DNA from: Halobacteriales archaeon | Lineage (GTDB): Archaea > Thermoplasmatota > E2 > JACPAO01 > JAHFTW01 | Reading direction: 5' to 3' | Assembly (NCBI GenBank): GCA_020201445.1 | Contig: JAIVGU010000006.1 | Location: 1 to 10,416, forward strand | DNA: 10,416 bases | Made by a program: the position numbers and the translations under genes | Notes under the pieces: generated by a model | The model's input: the letters and a program-made list of their open reading frames with translations, nothing else | Databases searched by the model: none | What the model was told of the DNA's origin: nothing | In this document: piece after piece, positions 1-5,850 of the stretch | How the letters are laid out: every line of letters begins with the position of its first letter | Numbering within the stretch: the first letter of the stretch is position 1

Positions 1-542
1 GTCCGCAGCGCCTCGACGAGGATGCCGCCGCGCTGGGCCAGGAGGGAGATGGCGCCGGGGAGCCGGGTGGTGCGGGGCTCGGCCGCGAGTTCCTGGAGGA
101 CCTCCTCGTCGGGGCCGAGCGGCGGCGCGGCCTTGCCGGTGAGCGCAACCATCGTTCCCGTGGGCGTCTTCTGGACGGTGGCCCACTGCTTCTTGCGCAG
201 CCAGCCGACCGCGACCGTGGCGAGCGCGGGGTCCAGGCCGCCCTTGGGCGCAAGGTCCGCCAGGGGTAGCGAGCCGCCGGCCGCCAGGAGGGCCTGCACC
301 GCGCGGCGCTCGGGGAGCCCCTTGGCACGGTACTCCAGCCCCTCGGGGGAGAGGCTGTGCAGCGTGGCCTGCTCCTCGCGCAGCGCGACGAGGCCGTGCC
401 GCTCCGGGGCGCCGGCCGCCTGCATCGCCTCGCCCTCCGTGGCGAACGTGCCCGGCACCAGGCTCGCCACCGCGACCTCGCGGCCGTCGGCGGGGAGCGC
501 TCTCAGGAGGCGCGTCTCGGCGGCCGACAGGGCGGGCGGCAT
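1..542 (-). CDS. pheS: Phenylalanyl-tRNA synthetase alpha subunit, archaeal type (N-terminal part, cut by window edge)
   Basis: This is the first 180 codons of the alpha subunit of phenylalanyl-tRNA synthetase, which with PheT charges tRNA-Phe in the cytoplasm. The reading frame is open from an ATG at 542 to the window edge. The protein starts MPPALSAAETRLLRAL, and the clearest hallmark is LSPEGLEYRAKGLPERRAV at about residues 64-82, typical of the archaeal/eukaryal PheRS alpha N-terminal winged-helix region. WLRKKQW follows at about 114-120, also typical. The family is about 500 residues long, so the catalytic domain with motifs 1-3 lies outside the window. An in-frame TAG lies just upstream, limiting the start to ATG 542 or TTG 548. 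The gene begins 41 bases after the stop of the lipoprotein gene on the same strand. Family call is strong; exact start is less sure. Confidence 0.9.
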   Translation of the reverse strand, partial: MPPALSAAETRLLRALPADGREVAVASLVPGTFATEGEAMQAAGAPERHGLVALREEQATLHSLSPEGLEYRAKGLPERRAVQALLAAGGSLPLADLAPKGGLDPALATVAVGWLRKKQWATVQKTPTGTMVALTGKAAPPLGPDEEVLQELAAEPRTTRLPGAISLLAQRGGILVEALR

Positions 543-567
543 GGGCAACGGCGCGACCGGGGGACCG

Positions 568-577
568 TCCTAAAAGG
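568..577 (-). promoter_or_regulatory. Possible TATA-like element for pheS
   Basis: On the minus strand this reads CCTTTTAGGA, the only A/T-rich run between the lipoprotein stop and pheS. Its centre is about 31 bases before ATG 542 and about 25 before TTG 548. The neighbouring genes show 24-29 bases, so the alternative TTG start fits slightly better. Weak call. Confidence 0.3.
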
Positions 578-583
578 CCGCCG

Positions 584-1987
584 TCACGGACCCCAGGGCG
601 ACAGCGCCGCCAGGGACGCCGCGCCGGGCTCCCGGTTCCGCACGCCGTCCGCCGTCGCGCAGTCGCCGGGGCACCAGTCGACGAACGTGAGGAAGGCGCG
701 CCCGCCGGGGGCCACCACCGCGCCGTTGTAGTCCGAGAAGGGGCCGGGGCAGTAGCGGGCGTCGCAGTGGCCGCGCACCAGGGGCTGCGCCGGGTCGCTC
801 GCCAGGGTCGCATTGAAAGGCTGGCCCGAGAAGGCGTCGCTGCTCGCAGCGACCCAGGCGTGCCAGGCGGCGCGCATCACGGTCCCGTCCAGGGGCCGGT
901 CGTCCTCGTAGAGGTCGAAGTCCGTCTCCAGGAACCCGCGCGGCAGGTCCCGGGTTCCAAGGAACCCGACGACGACCTGGCCCGGCCCACCCGCGGCGAC
1001 GGTGGGCAACTGCGCCGTCACGCCCTCGGGGCTCACCCGCGCCGCGTCGCTCCAGGCGGAGCCGCCGTCCCGGCTGGTGGTCAGCCACGCGGTGCCCAGG
1101 ATGTCCGCCCAGGCGTAGTAGAGGTTCCCCTCCCGGTCGACGGCGAGGGCGGGGTCGGGGCCCTCCAGTGCGCTCTTCGGGCTGACCCGGAGCGTGCTCC
1201 AGGTGGTGCCGTCGTCGCGGCTGACGGCCAGGTAGGGGCGCTCGCAGTACTGGCGCGGGACGTAGAGCGTGCCGTCCGGCGCCGCGACGACCGGGCCCTC
1301 GAGCCCGCCGCAGAAGCCCTGCGGGAACCCGTCCAGGCCGCCGTCGGAGGATGGGTCGAGGCCGGCGAACGGCGGGGTGCCGGGGCTCCAGGTCAGGCCG
1401 CCGTCGAGGCTGCGCAGGCACTGGGTGTCCCCGACCTGGTTGACGCAGACGTGGACGAGGTTGGGGTAGCCGACGGGCCGCAGGACGCGGGGGTGGGAGG
1501 TGACGATGAACGGGTGGTCGAACGGCGGGTGGGTGCCGCACAGGAACGGGCTGTGCATCCAGGTGTCCCCCTCGGTGTCGCTCCAGGAGACGAAGCCGCA
1601 CACGTCGCGCGGGAACATGCTCGCGAAGAAGACGCGGCCGGTGTCTGGGTCCACCGTCGTGATGGGGTCCACGGAGCCGCTCGGGGGCGCGGTGTCGCCG
1701 GTCGGGAGGCGCGGCGTCACCTCTTGCCAGGTCGCGCCGCCGTCGCGCGAACGGTGGAGCGTGCTGACCATGCCGTCGACGGGGGCATTGGGGTCGGCGC
1801 GGGCGCCGGCGTAGAACAGCACGCCGCTGGAGGACACCGCCAGCTTGGTCTCGGTCCCCGTGAAGGGCAGCGTGCTCCAGGTCACAGACAGGGATTGCAG
1901 GGCGGGCGCGGGCGACGCCGACGGAGGAGTTTGCAGGCAGCCCGCGGCCAGGAGTAAGGCGAAGGCGCCGGGCGCCAGCCAGTGCAT
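584..1987 (-). CDS. Putative secreted lipoprotein with five Asp-box (BNR) motifs, beta-propeller-like
   Basis: A 467-residue protein likely anchored outside the cell. The N-terminus has a hydrophobic stretch ending in a lipobox-like LLLAAGC (Cys17), followed by a Pro/Ser/Ala-rich linker. Five Asp-box motifs (S-x-D-x-G-x-x-W) lie at residues 80-87 (SRDGGATW), 136-143 (SDTEGDTW), 193-200 (SLDGGLTW), 256-263 (SRDDGTTW) and 305-312 (SRDGGSAW), spaced 49-63 residues. This is the pattern of sialidase-fold propeller blades. I see no arginine triad or Tyr/Glu nucleophile arrangement that would support real sialidase activity, so a binding or scaffold role is as likely. Ten further cysteines suggest disulfides and an extracellular location. 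ATG 1987 is preceded by a TATA-like element at the leaderless distance. Oddity: the n-region (MHWLAPG) has no Lys or Arg, unusual for a signal peptide. Confidence 0.82.
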   Translation of the reverse strand: MHWLAPGAFALLLAAGCLQTPPSASPAPALQSLSVTWSTLPFTGTETKLAVSSSGVLFYAGARADPNAPVDGMVSTLHRSRDGGATWQEVTPRLPTGDTAPPSGSVDPITTVDPDTGRVFFASMFPRDVCGFVSWSDTEGDTWMHSPFLCGTHPPFDHPFIVTSHPRVLRPVGYPNLVHVCVNQVGDTQCLRSLDGGLTWSPGTPPFAGLDPSSDGGLDGFPQGFCGGLEGPVVAAPDGTLYVPRQYCERPYLAVSRDDGTTWSTLRVSPKSALEGPDPALAVDREGNLYYAWADILGTAWLTTSRDGGSAWSDAARVSPEGVTAQLPTVAAGGPGQVVVGFLGTRDLPRGFLETDFDLYEDDRPLDGTVMRAAWHAWVAASSDAFSGQPFNATLASDPAQPLVRGHCDARYCPGPFSDYNGAVVAPGGRAFLTFVDWCPGDCATADGVRNREPGAASLAALSPWGP

Positions 1988-2201
1988 GAGTAGGGAGCGC
2001 AGTGCCCAGCCTTAATAGTTTGGCAGTCATAGTAACTCTGCTTCTGGAATCGACCCATCGGTCGCACCGCTTGTGCTTACTCCGCAGCTTGGCTTGCACA
2101 TCGCACATGGTTCACGCACGAATGTGACTAGGTGATGGTCCCAACTCGCAAAGGAAGCCTGCGGTGGTTCCATATCAAGTGTCCCAAGCCCATTAGAGTA
2201 G
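1988..2201. other. Noncoding stretch between the lipoprotein and Cys-rich repeat genes
   Basis: I see no convincing gene in these 214 bases. Composition is close to that of the Cys-rich gene next to it and lower in G+C than the rest of the window. The end nearest the lipoprotein gene holds its promoter. I found no tRNA-like cloverleaf, clear hairpin terminator or repeat. Confidence 0.5.
2011..2020 (-). promoter_or_regulatory. TATA-like element for the BNR lipoprotein gene
   Basis: The minus strand reads AACTATTAAG, centred 28 bases before ATG 1987. There is no Shine-Dalgarno sequence in the short interval to the ATG. This is the geometry of an archaeal leaderless promoter. Confidence 0.55.
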
Positions 2202-3062
2202 TTACGGATTAGGCCACAACTGCTCTACCACGTCTGCGCCCCCAATGCATTGGGCACTAGCCAAAGATGCAGGCACAAAGACATCGAACTCGTTGTCGCA
2301 CGAGGCATGGCCAGCTACAGAGACGGCTCCAAATCCAACTTTATCAATGCTTCCCTGGTCTGGACTGCCACAAGTCCCACTGCACGAAGCATTTCCAAAG
2401 ACTGAAATTGCCCCGATTCCTGTAAATCCGCACGCGTCCTGAGCTGTCGAACTGCAACTGGCACTGCCAAGGATACTGACGGCGCCAATGCCAGTGCTTC
2501 CGCACGAATGGTCGCCGACGGAAGAGCAATGCGCTTCACCCATCACGCTTGCAGCCCCAATACTTTCTGCAGACCCGCATGAGGCAAATCCTGAGGAGTT
2601 GCAGTCGGCATTGCCCATCACACTAACGGCACCCCTTCCAACTGTATTGCCACAAGAATGTGTCCCCGAGGAGTTGCATGATGCATTGCCCATGATGCTT
2701 GTCGCCCCATTGCCTCCTTCCTGCCCACATCCATCTTGACCTGAAGATGTGCAGCTTGCATCCCCTGCCCCGCTGGTTGCCCCGGTGCCTGCACCACCAC
2801 AGCCAAGGAGATTAGCGCTAGTGCAGTCGGCATCCTCAAGGACGCTTGTCGGCCCGATTCCTTCCTGTCCACACTTGGCGTCCTTGCAGGATGCGGGATT
2901 GAGAATCGAAATTGGCCCCGATGCTCCAATGATGTATTCTATGTACTCCACATCACAATTGTCCGAATTGTCGCCGTTGTCACATTCGGCTGCTGCCGCA
3001 GGTTGGGCAACCATAGAGGCCAGGAAGATAAGCGAACATATCTGCAAAGATAAATTTGCCAT
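2202..3062 (-). CDS. Secreted acidic Cys-rich protein with nine ~24-residue repeats (unknown family)
   Basis: A 286-residue protein I do not recognise. Residues 1-25 form a signal peptide (MANLSLQICSLIFLASMVAQ, then an Ala run), with probable cleavage at Ala24/Ala25. The rest is built of repeats starting at residues 49, 70, 94, 119, 144, 169, 193, 217 and 245, with consensus G-A-x-S-V-x-G-x-A-x-C-x7-C-G. The paired cysteines are exactly 8 apart in repeats 2-7 (80/88, 104/112, 129/137, 154/162, 179/187, 203/211); repeats 1, 8 and 9 are variants. The mature part has 20 Cys, an even number, and only four basic residues (Lys60, Lys63, Arg143, Lys241) among many Asp and Glu. Four N-x-S sequons (N126, N130, N155, N224) could be glycosylated. 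The pattern suggests a disulfide-stapled beta-solenoid or surface fibre, by inference only. An upstream in-frame TTG (3095) overlaps the TATA element, so ATG 3062 is preferred. G+C is lower than in its neighbours. Confidence 0.8.
   Translation of the reverse strand: MANLSLQICSLIFLASMVAQPAAAAECDNGDNSDNCDVEYIEYIIGASGPISILNPASCKDAKCGQEGIGPTSVLEDADCTSANLLGCGGAGTGATSGAGDASCTSSGQDGCGQEGGNGATSIMGNASCNSSGTHSCGNTVGRGAVSVMGNADCNSSGFASCGSAESIGAASVMGEAHCSSVGDHSCGSTGIGAVSILGSASCSSTAQDACGFTGIGAISVFGNASCSGTCGSPDQGSIDKVGFGAVSVAGHASCDNEFDVFVPASLASAQCIGGADVVEQLWPNP
2331..2918 (-). repeat. Coding tandem repeat, eight degenerate units of 63-84 bp (a ninth follows)
   Basis: In-frame units of 21, 24, 25, 25, 25, 24, 24 and 28 codons. 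Each begins with Gly-Ala or Gly-Pro and carries a Cys pair. A ninth unit from 2330 downward keeps GAVSVAGHASC but has its second Cys 17 residues later. The units have diverged at DNA level while the protein pattern is kept, pointing to old duplication under protein-level selection. Confidence 0.8.
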
Positions 3063-3084
3063 GGAATTGGCATTGACCATTGCC

Positions 3085-3093
3085 CTATAATTC
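3085..3093 (-). promoter_or_regulatory. TATA-like element for the Cys-rich repeat gene
   Basis: The minus strand reads GAATTATAG, a good archaeal TATA match, centred about 27 bases before ATG 3062. This spacing decides the start: transcription would begin at or next to ATG 3062, and the longer TTG-initiated reading would start inside the promoter. Confidence 0.6.
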
Positions 3094-3148
3094 AATGCAA
3101 AGGTTCCCCCTCTTCACGTCTCAAGAATGAAGCCAGCGAATCGCCCGA

Positions 3149-4486
3149 CTATACCTTGCCTTTTCCCATCTGCCGCGACATTTGGCGCATCATCTTGCGG
3201 TTCGAGCCCATGCCCTTCATCATGCCCTTCGTGGCCTCGTAGTACTTCAGCAGCTCGCGCACCTCGTTGACGGGGCGGCCGGAGCCGCGCGCGATGCGGC
3301 CGATGCGGGGCGACTTGAGCAGGCTGGGGTCGTCGCGCTCCTCGTCCGTCATCGAGTCGAGGATGACGCGGAAGTGGCGCAGCTTCTGCTGGGTCGCGTC
3401 CATGTCGCGGCCCTGCATCGCGGCCCCCAGGTTGCCCGGCAGCATCTGCGCCACCTTGCCGAGGGGGCCCATCTTCTGCACCATGTCCATCTGGCCCTTC
3501 ATGTCGTTGAGGCTGAAGCGGCCGCTGAGCATCTTGCGCGCCACCTTCTCGGCGTCCTCGCCCTTCATGGCGGAGTTCGCCTTCTCCAGCAGCGCCTCCA
3601 GGTCGCCCATGCCCAGCAGGCGGCCGATGAAGCGCTTGGGGTCGAGCGGCTCCAGCTCGTCGACGTGCTCGCCGGTGCCGATGAAGACCACGGGGGCCCC
3701 GGTGGCCGCGACCGCCGACAGCGCGCCACCGCCCTTCGCCGTGCCGTCGAGCTTGGTGATGATGACGCCGGTGACCTGCACCGCGTCGTGGAACGCCTTC
3801 GCCTGCGACTCCGCCTGCTGGCCCACGGCGGCGTCCATGACGAGGAACTTCTCGTCGGGCTTCGCGGCCTCGAAGATGCGCTTCATCTCCTCGATGAGCG
3901 CGTCCTCCAGCTTGTCGCGGCCGGCGGTGTCCACGATGACGATGTCGTTCTTCTTACGCAACTCGGCGAGGCCGCGCTTGACGATGCCGGCGGCGTCCTT
4001 GGAGTCCTTCTCGCCGTAGAAGGCGACCTGCACCTTGTCGGCGAGCTGCTTGAGCTGGTCGTGCGCGGCCGGGCGGTGGACGTCGGCGGCGATGACCGCG
4101 ATGCGCATCCCCTTCTTCTTGAAGTGCAGCGCGAGCTTGCCGGTGGTCGTCGTCTTGCCCTGCCCGTAGAGGCCCACCATCATGATGACCTGGCCCGAGC
4201 GCAGCGGGATGTTGCGCGGGGAGCCGAGCAGCTTCACCAGCTCGTCGTGGACGATGCGGATGACGTGCTCGCGGTTGCTCATGCCGGGCAGCGGCTTCTC
4301 CTCCAGCGCCCGCGACTCGATGACCTTGCTGAGGGCCAGCACCTGCCGCACGTTCATGTCAGCCTGGATGAGCGCCCGCTGGATGTCCCGCGTGACCTCC
4401 TTGATGAGCGCCGCGTCGATGCGGCCCGCGTTGGCGAGCTTCTTCAGGGTGGAGCGCAGGGAGTCCCCAAGCCCTTCCAGGACCAT
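3149..4486 (-). CDS. srp54: Signal recognition particle GTPase SRP54
   Basis: A 445-residue protein of normal length for archaeal SRP54. It binds signal sequences and 7S RNA and docks with FtsY, targeting nascent membrane and secreted proteins to the Sec translocon. The N domain covers about residues 1-90. The G domain shows the P-loop GLYGQGKTTT (105-114), DVHRPAAHDQL (135-145), DTAGR (186-190), TKLDG (244-248) and GTGEHVDELEPLDP (270-283). The M domain contains the RNA-binding segment SPRIGRIARGSG (392-403) and a Met-rich C-terminus ending RKMMRQMSRQMGKGKV. The Tyr-Gln in the P-loop and DVHRP in place of the usual DTYRP are departures from the commonest consensus, and I believe they are lineage-typical. 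ATG 4486 has a TATA-like element at the leaderless distance. All key residues are present and the gene looks intact. Confidence 0.97.
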   Translation of the reverse strand: MVLEGLGDSLRSTLKKLANAGRIDAALIKEVTRDIQRALIQADMNVRQVLALSKVIESRALEEKPLPGMSNREHVIRIVHDELVKLLGSPRNIPLRSGQVIMMVGLYGQGKTTTTGKLALHFKKKGMRIAVIAADVHRPAAHDQLKQLADKVQVAFYGEKDSKDAAGIVKRGLAELRKKNDIVIVDTAGRDKLEDALIEEMKRIFEAAKPDEKFLVMDAAVGQQAESQAKAFHDAVQVTGVIITKLDGTAKGGGALSAVAATGAPVVFIGTGEHVDELEPLDPKRFIGRLLGMGDLEALLEKANSAMKGEDAEKVARKMLSGRFSLNDMKGQMDMVQKMGPLGKVAQMLPGNLGAAMQGRDMDATQQKLRHFRVILDSMTDEERDDPSLLKSPRIGRIARGSGRPVNEVRELLKYYEATKGMMKGMGSNRKMMRQMSRQMGKGKV

Positions 4487-4506
4487 GCAAAGGCCAGGAA
4501 ACGGAC

Positions 4507-4515
4507 CTATTTGAG
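4507..4515 (-). promoter_or_regulatory. TATA-like element for srp54
   Basis: The minus strand reads CTCAAATAG, centred about 24 bases before ATG 4486. It sits in the 33-base gap after the hicA stop, so srp54 can be transcribed independently of the toxin-antitoxin pair. Confidence 0.5.
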
Positions 4516-4519
4516 GGAT

Positions 4520-4741
4520 TCAGAGGGCGCCAAGAAACTCCCCCACTCCGAGGTCCGCCTGCCGCAGGATGGAGGCGAGGGTGCCGACGGCGATGGCGGG
4601 CTTCATCGGCACGGTCACCTCCCGGTCACGGCCCGGGTGGTGGAACGTCGCGTGGCTGCCCCGTTGCCGGACCTGCACAAACCCCAGCCGGTTCAGGGCC
4701 TTTCCCACCGCAAGTCCGGAAAGGTCGCGGGGAAGCTTCAG
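4520..4741 (-). CDS. hicA: HicA-type mRNA interferase toxin, apparent CTG start
   Basis: A 73-residue HicA toxin, a small double-stranded-RNA-binding-fold protein that cleaves mRNA and is held inactive by HicB. It matches the family end to end: N-terminal KLPRDLSGLAVGKALNRLGF, then RQRGSHATFHHPGRD with the catalytic His at residue 30, then EVTVPMK and a C-terminal helix GTLASILRQADLGV. Family members usually begin M-K-L-P-R-D-L-S-G; here the Met position is CTG (4741-4739). That CTG overlaps the hicB stop as CTGA, exactly where an ATGA junction would be expected. No ATG, GTG or TTG lies nearby in frame; the next GTG (residue 17) would remove the first helix. Either a rare CTG start is used, or the start has been mutated or misread. 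No clear Shine-Dalgarno is seen, so translation is probably coupled to hicB. Confidence 0.88.
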   Translation of the reverse strand: MKLPRDLSGLAVGKALNRLGFVQVRQRGSHATFHHPGRDREVTVPMKPAIAVGTLASILRQADLGVGEFLGAL

Positions 4742-4959
4742 CCGACCACGACCAAGGTGGCCTGCTGGTAGTCGTCCTCGGGGACGGGCTTGCCCAGCTC
4801 CTCCAGCGCCTCGGTGTGGCACTGGATGGCTTCCTTGACGTTCGCGATGGCCTCCGCCTTGGTCTGGCCTTGGCTGACGCAACCAGGAAGGCTTGGCACC
4901 TCTGCAATCCACCAGCCATCCCCGTCCTTGTGGAGGAGGACCTGGCGCTTGAAGGCCAT
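4738..4959 (-). CDS. hicB: HicB-type antitoxin (short form)
   Basis: A 73-residue antitoxin expected to bind and block HicA. The HicB partial RNase-H-like core is evident: QVLLHKDGDGWWIAEVPSLPGC, then VSQGQTKAEAIANVKEAI and a C-terminal acidic tail GKPVPEDDY. It is the short form with no C-terminal ribbon-helix-helix or HTH domain, so DNA-binding autoregulation by HicB alone is doubtful. I chose ATG 4959 because the conserved domain begins there and a TATA-like element lies 25 bases before it; an upstream in-frame start at 5004 would lie upstream of that element. The order is antitoxin then toxin, with a 4-base overlap between the genes. Confidence in the pair is high. Confidence 0.92.
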   Translation of the reverse strand: MAFKRQVLLHKDGDGWWIAEVPSLPGCVSQGQTKAEAIANVKEAIQCHTEALEELGKPVPEDDYQQATLVVVG

Positions 4960-4978
4960 TGCACGAAGTGGGAAACGC

Positions 4979-4987
4979 CCATACTTG
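4979..4987 (-). promoter_or_regulatory. TATA-like element for hicB-hicA
   Basis: The minus strand reads CAAGTATGG, centred about 25 bases before ATG 4959. It supports the shorter hicB start and a leaderless bicistronic hicBA transcript. Confidence 0.45.
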
Positions 4988-5041
4988 ACGCTTCCGAAGG
5001 ACACAGGTTTCTTGGGTGGGACGGACAGGCCTTGGCCCAGT

Positions 5042-5287
5042 CTAGGCCAGAATCAGGTCCAGCGCGGTCTTGACTTCGCGCTCCTTCAGTTCCTTCGCCC
5101 CGCGCAGCCGCCGCGCCGCGACCCGGACGCCCTTGGCGAGCTTGCGGGCGCGGCTGCGGGACACGCCTTCAGCGCGCAGGAGGTGGTAGCAGCGGGAGAG
5201 GCGCTTGCGGCGGCGGAGGAAGCCGAGGGCGCCGTGGCGGATTTCCTCGCGCAGGGCGGTCTCGACGAGGCTGCGTTCACTTGCCAT
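5042..5287 (-). CDS. Small, very basic helical protein of unknown function
   Basis: An 81-residue protein (MASERSLVETALREEIRHGA...) that I do not recognise. It has 23 Lys/Arg against 9 Asp/Glu, with a dense FLRRRKR cluster at residues 23-29 and further Arg-rich stretches at 44-49 and 55-62. It has no signal peptide or membrane segment, and one Cys (33). The heptad-like spacing of Leu, Ala and Val suggests an all-helical protein, and the charge suggests nucleic-acid binding. It lies between the split deoxyribosyltransferase/TIR-like gene and hicB, all on one strand, and has its own TATA-like element. It could be a regulator or small partner of the accessory block, but that rests on position alone. 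ATG 5287 is preferred over a TTG two codons upstream. Confidence 0.6.
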   Translation of the reverse strand: MASERSLVETALREEIRHGALGFLRRRKRLSRCYHLLRAEGVSRSRARKLAKGVRVAARRLRGAKELKEREVKTALDLILA

Positions 5288-5312
5288 AGCCAATGTGCGA
5301 GAGCCCCCCGCA

Positions 5313-5320
5313 TCTATCTT
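5313..5320 (-). promoter_or_regulatory. TATA-like element for the small basic protein gene
   Basis: The minus strand reads AAGATAGA, centred about 29 bases before ATG 5287. It overlaps the stop codon of the upstream gene, so the small gene may be transcribed separately. Confidence 0.4.
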
Positions 5321-5850
5321 GATTTCGGAACGCCCCGCCCAACCAACTGCTCGATTGCTGCGCTCAAACGCGCGGCAAAATCAGGCAGGTCTTGGCCATC
5401 CCAAGGCATTTGGTTGTATTGGCGGAAATCAAAGTCGAGCTTGGTTTCATCCCCGCGGCGGCAGGCCCAGATGACAATCTTCCCCAACCCAAGGGCATAG
5501 CCAGCCTCGAAAAGCGTGTTCGAGTTGTGTTCGGTCGTGTCGACGACGACAAACCGGCTGCGCTGGATTTCCAGAAGAATCTGGTCGTCGATTCGGTTGA
5601 CGTGCGTCGTGCGGTCAACACGGATAGGCTCGAATCCTGCCGCCTTCACGCCAGCGCTCAGGCCAAGGGAATACAAGTCGTCGAACTCTGGCTTGAAACG
5701 CATTGCGACAAACACAGTGAGGCTTGTTTGCGGGGTTTCAGTCCGCAGGGCCGCCCATCCTTTGGCTGTCACTCGCAGCTTCAGCCTTGGGCAAATCAGA
5801 AGGTATTCTGCGTTGTGCTTCTGATTCGTCTCGACGCCGGCAAGTTCCAA
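5314..5850 (-). CDS. Nucleoside deoxyribosyltransferase/TIR-like domain protein, C-terminal part of a frameshifted gene
   Basis: This frame encodes 178 residues and appears to be the C-terminal two-thirds of the gene whose first part lies at 5796-6272. Residues 15-36 (AEYLLICPRLKLRVTAKGWAAL) are the end of a winged-helix-like linker. The C-terminal domain has the pattern of the nucleoside 2-deoxyribosyltransferase fold, which is related to TIR-like nucleotide hydrolases: FVAMRF (47-52), AGFEPIRVD (71-79), RIDDQILLEIQRSRFVVVD (86-104), NTLFEAGYALGLGK (111-124) and FRQYN (142-146). Glu115 in FEAGYA matches the usual catalytic Glu. Members of this group are common in prokaryotic conflict systems and may act on nucleotides or NAD; the substrate here is unknown. 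As a free-standing gene it could only begin at TTG 5850, with no TATA element at the right distance. It more probably belongs to one interrupted gene. Confidence 0.75.
   Translation of the reverse strand: MELAGVETNQKHNAEYLLICPRLKLRVTAKGWAALRTETPQTSLTVFVAMRFKPEFDDLYSLGLSAGVKAAGFEPIRVDRTTHVNRIDDQILLEIQRSRFVVVDTTEHNSNTLFEAGYALGLGKIVIWACRRGDETKLDFDFRQYNQMPWDGQDLPDFAARLSAAIEQLVGRGVPKSR

Noticed and set aside
570..2108. Long minus-strand reading frame of 512 codons over the lipoprotein gene
   Set aside because: It is extremely Arg/Pro-rich, has no domain signatures, and is the high-G+C shadow of the BNR lipoprotein, which has a signal peptide and five Asp boxes.
2331..2918. CRISPR or noncoding satellite reading of the repeated DNA in the Cys-rich gene
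   Set aside because: The repeats are degenerate at DNA level, keep frame, and conserve Gly, Ser and Cys codons, so they are coding repeats.
3182..4771. Long plus-strand frame over srp54
   Set aside because: It is a His/Leu/Val-rich shadow antisense to a fully conserved srp54 frame, with no recognisable domain.
4520..4912. hicA starting at ATG 4912 to give a 130-residue protein
   Set aside because: The added N-terminal 57 residues lie over hicB in another frame and look random, while HicA homology begins exactly at the CTG junction.
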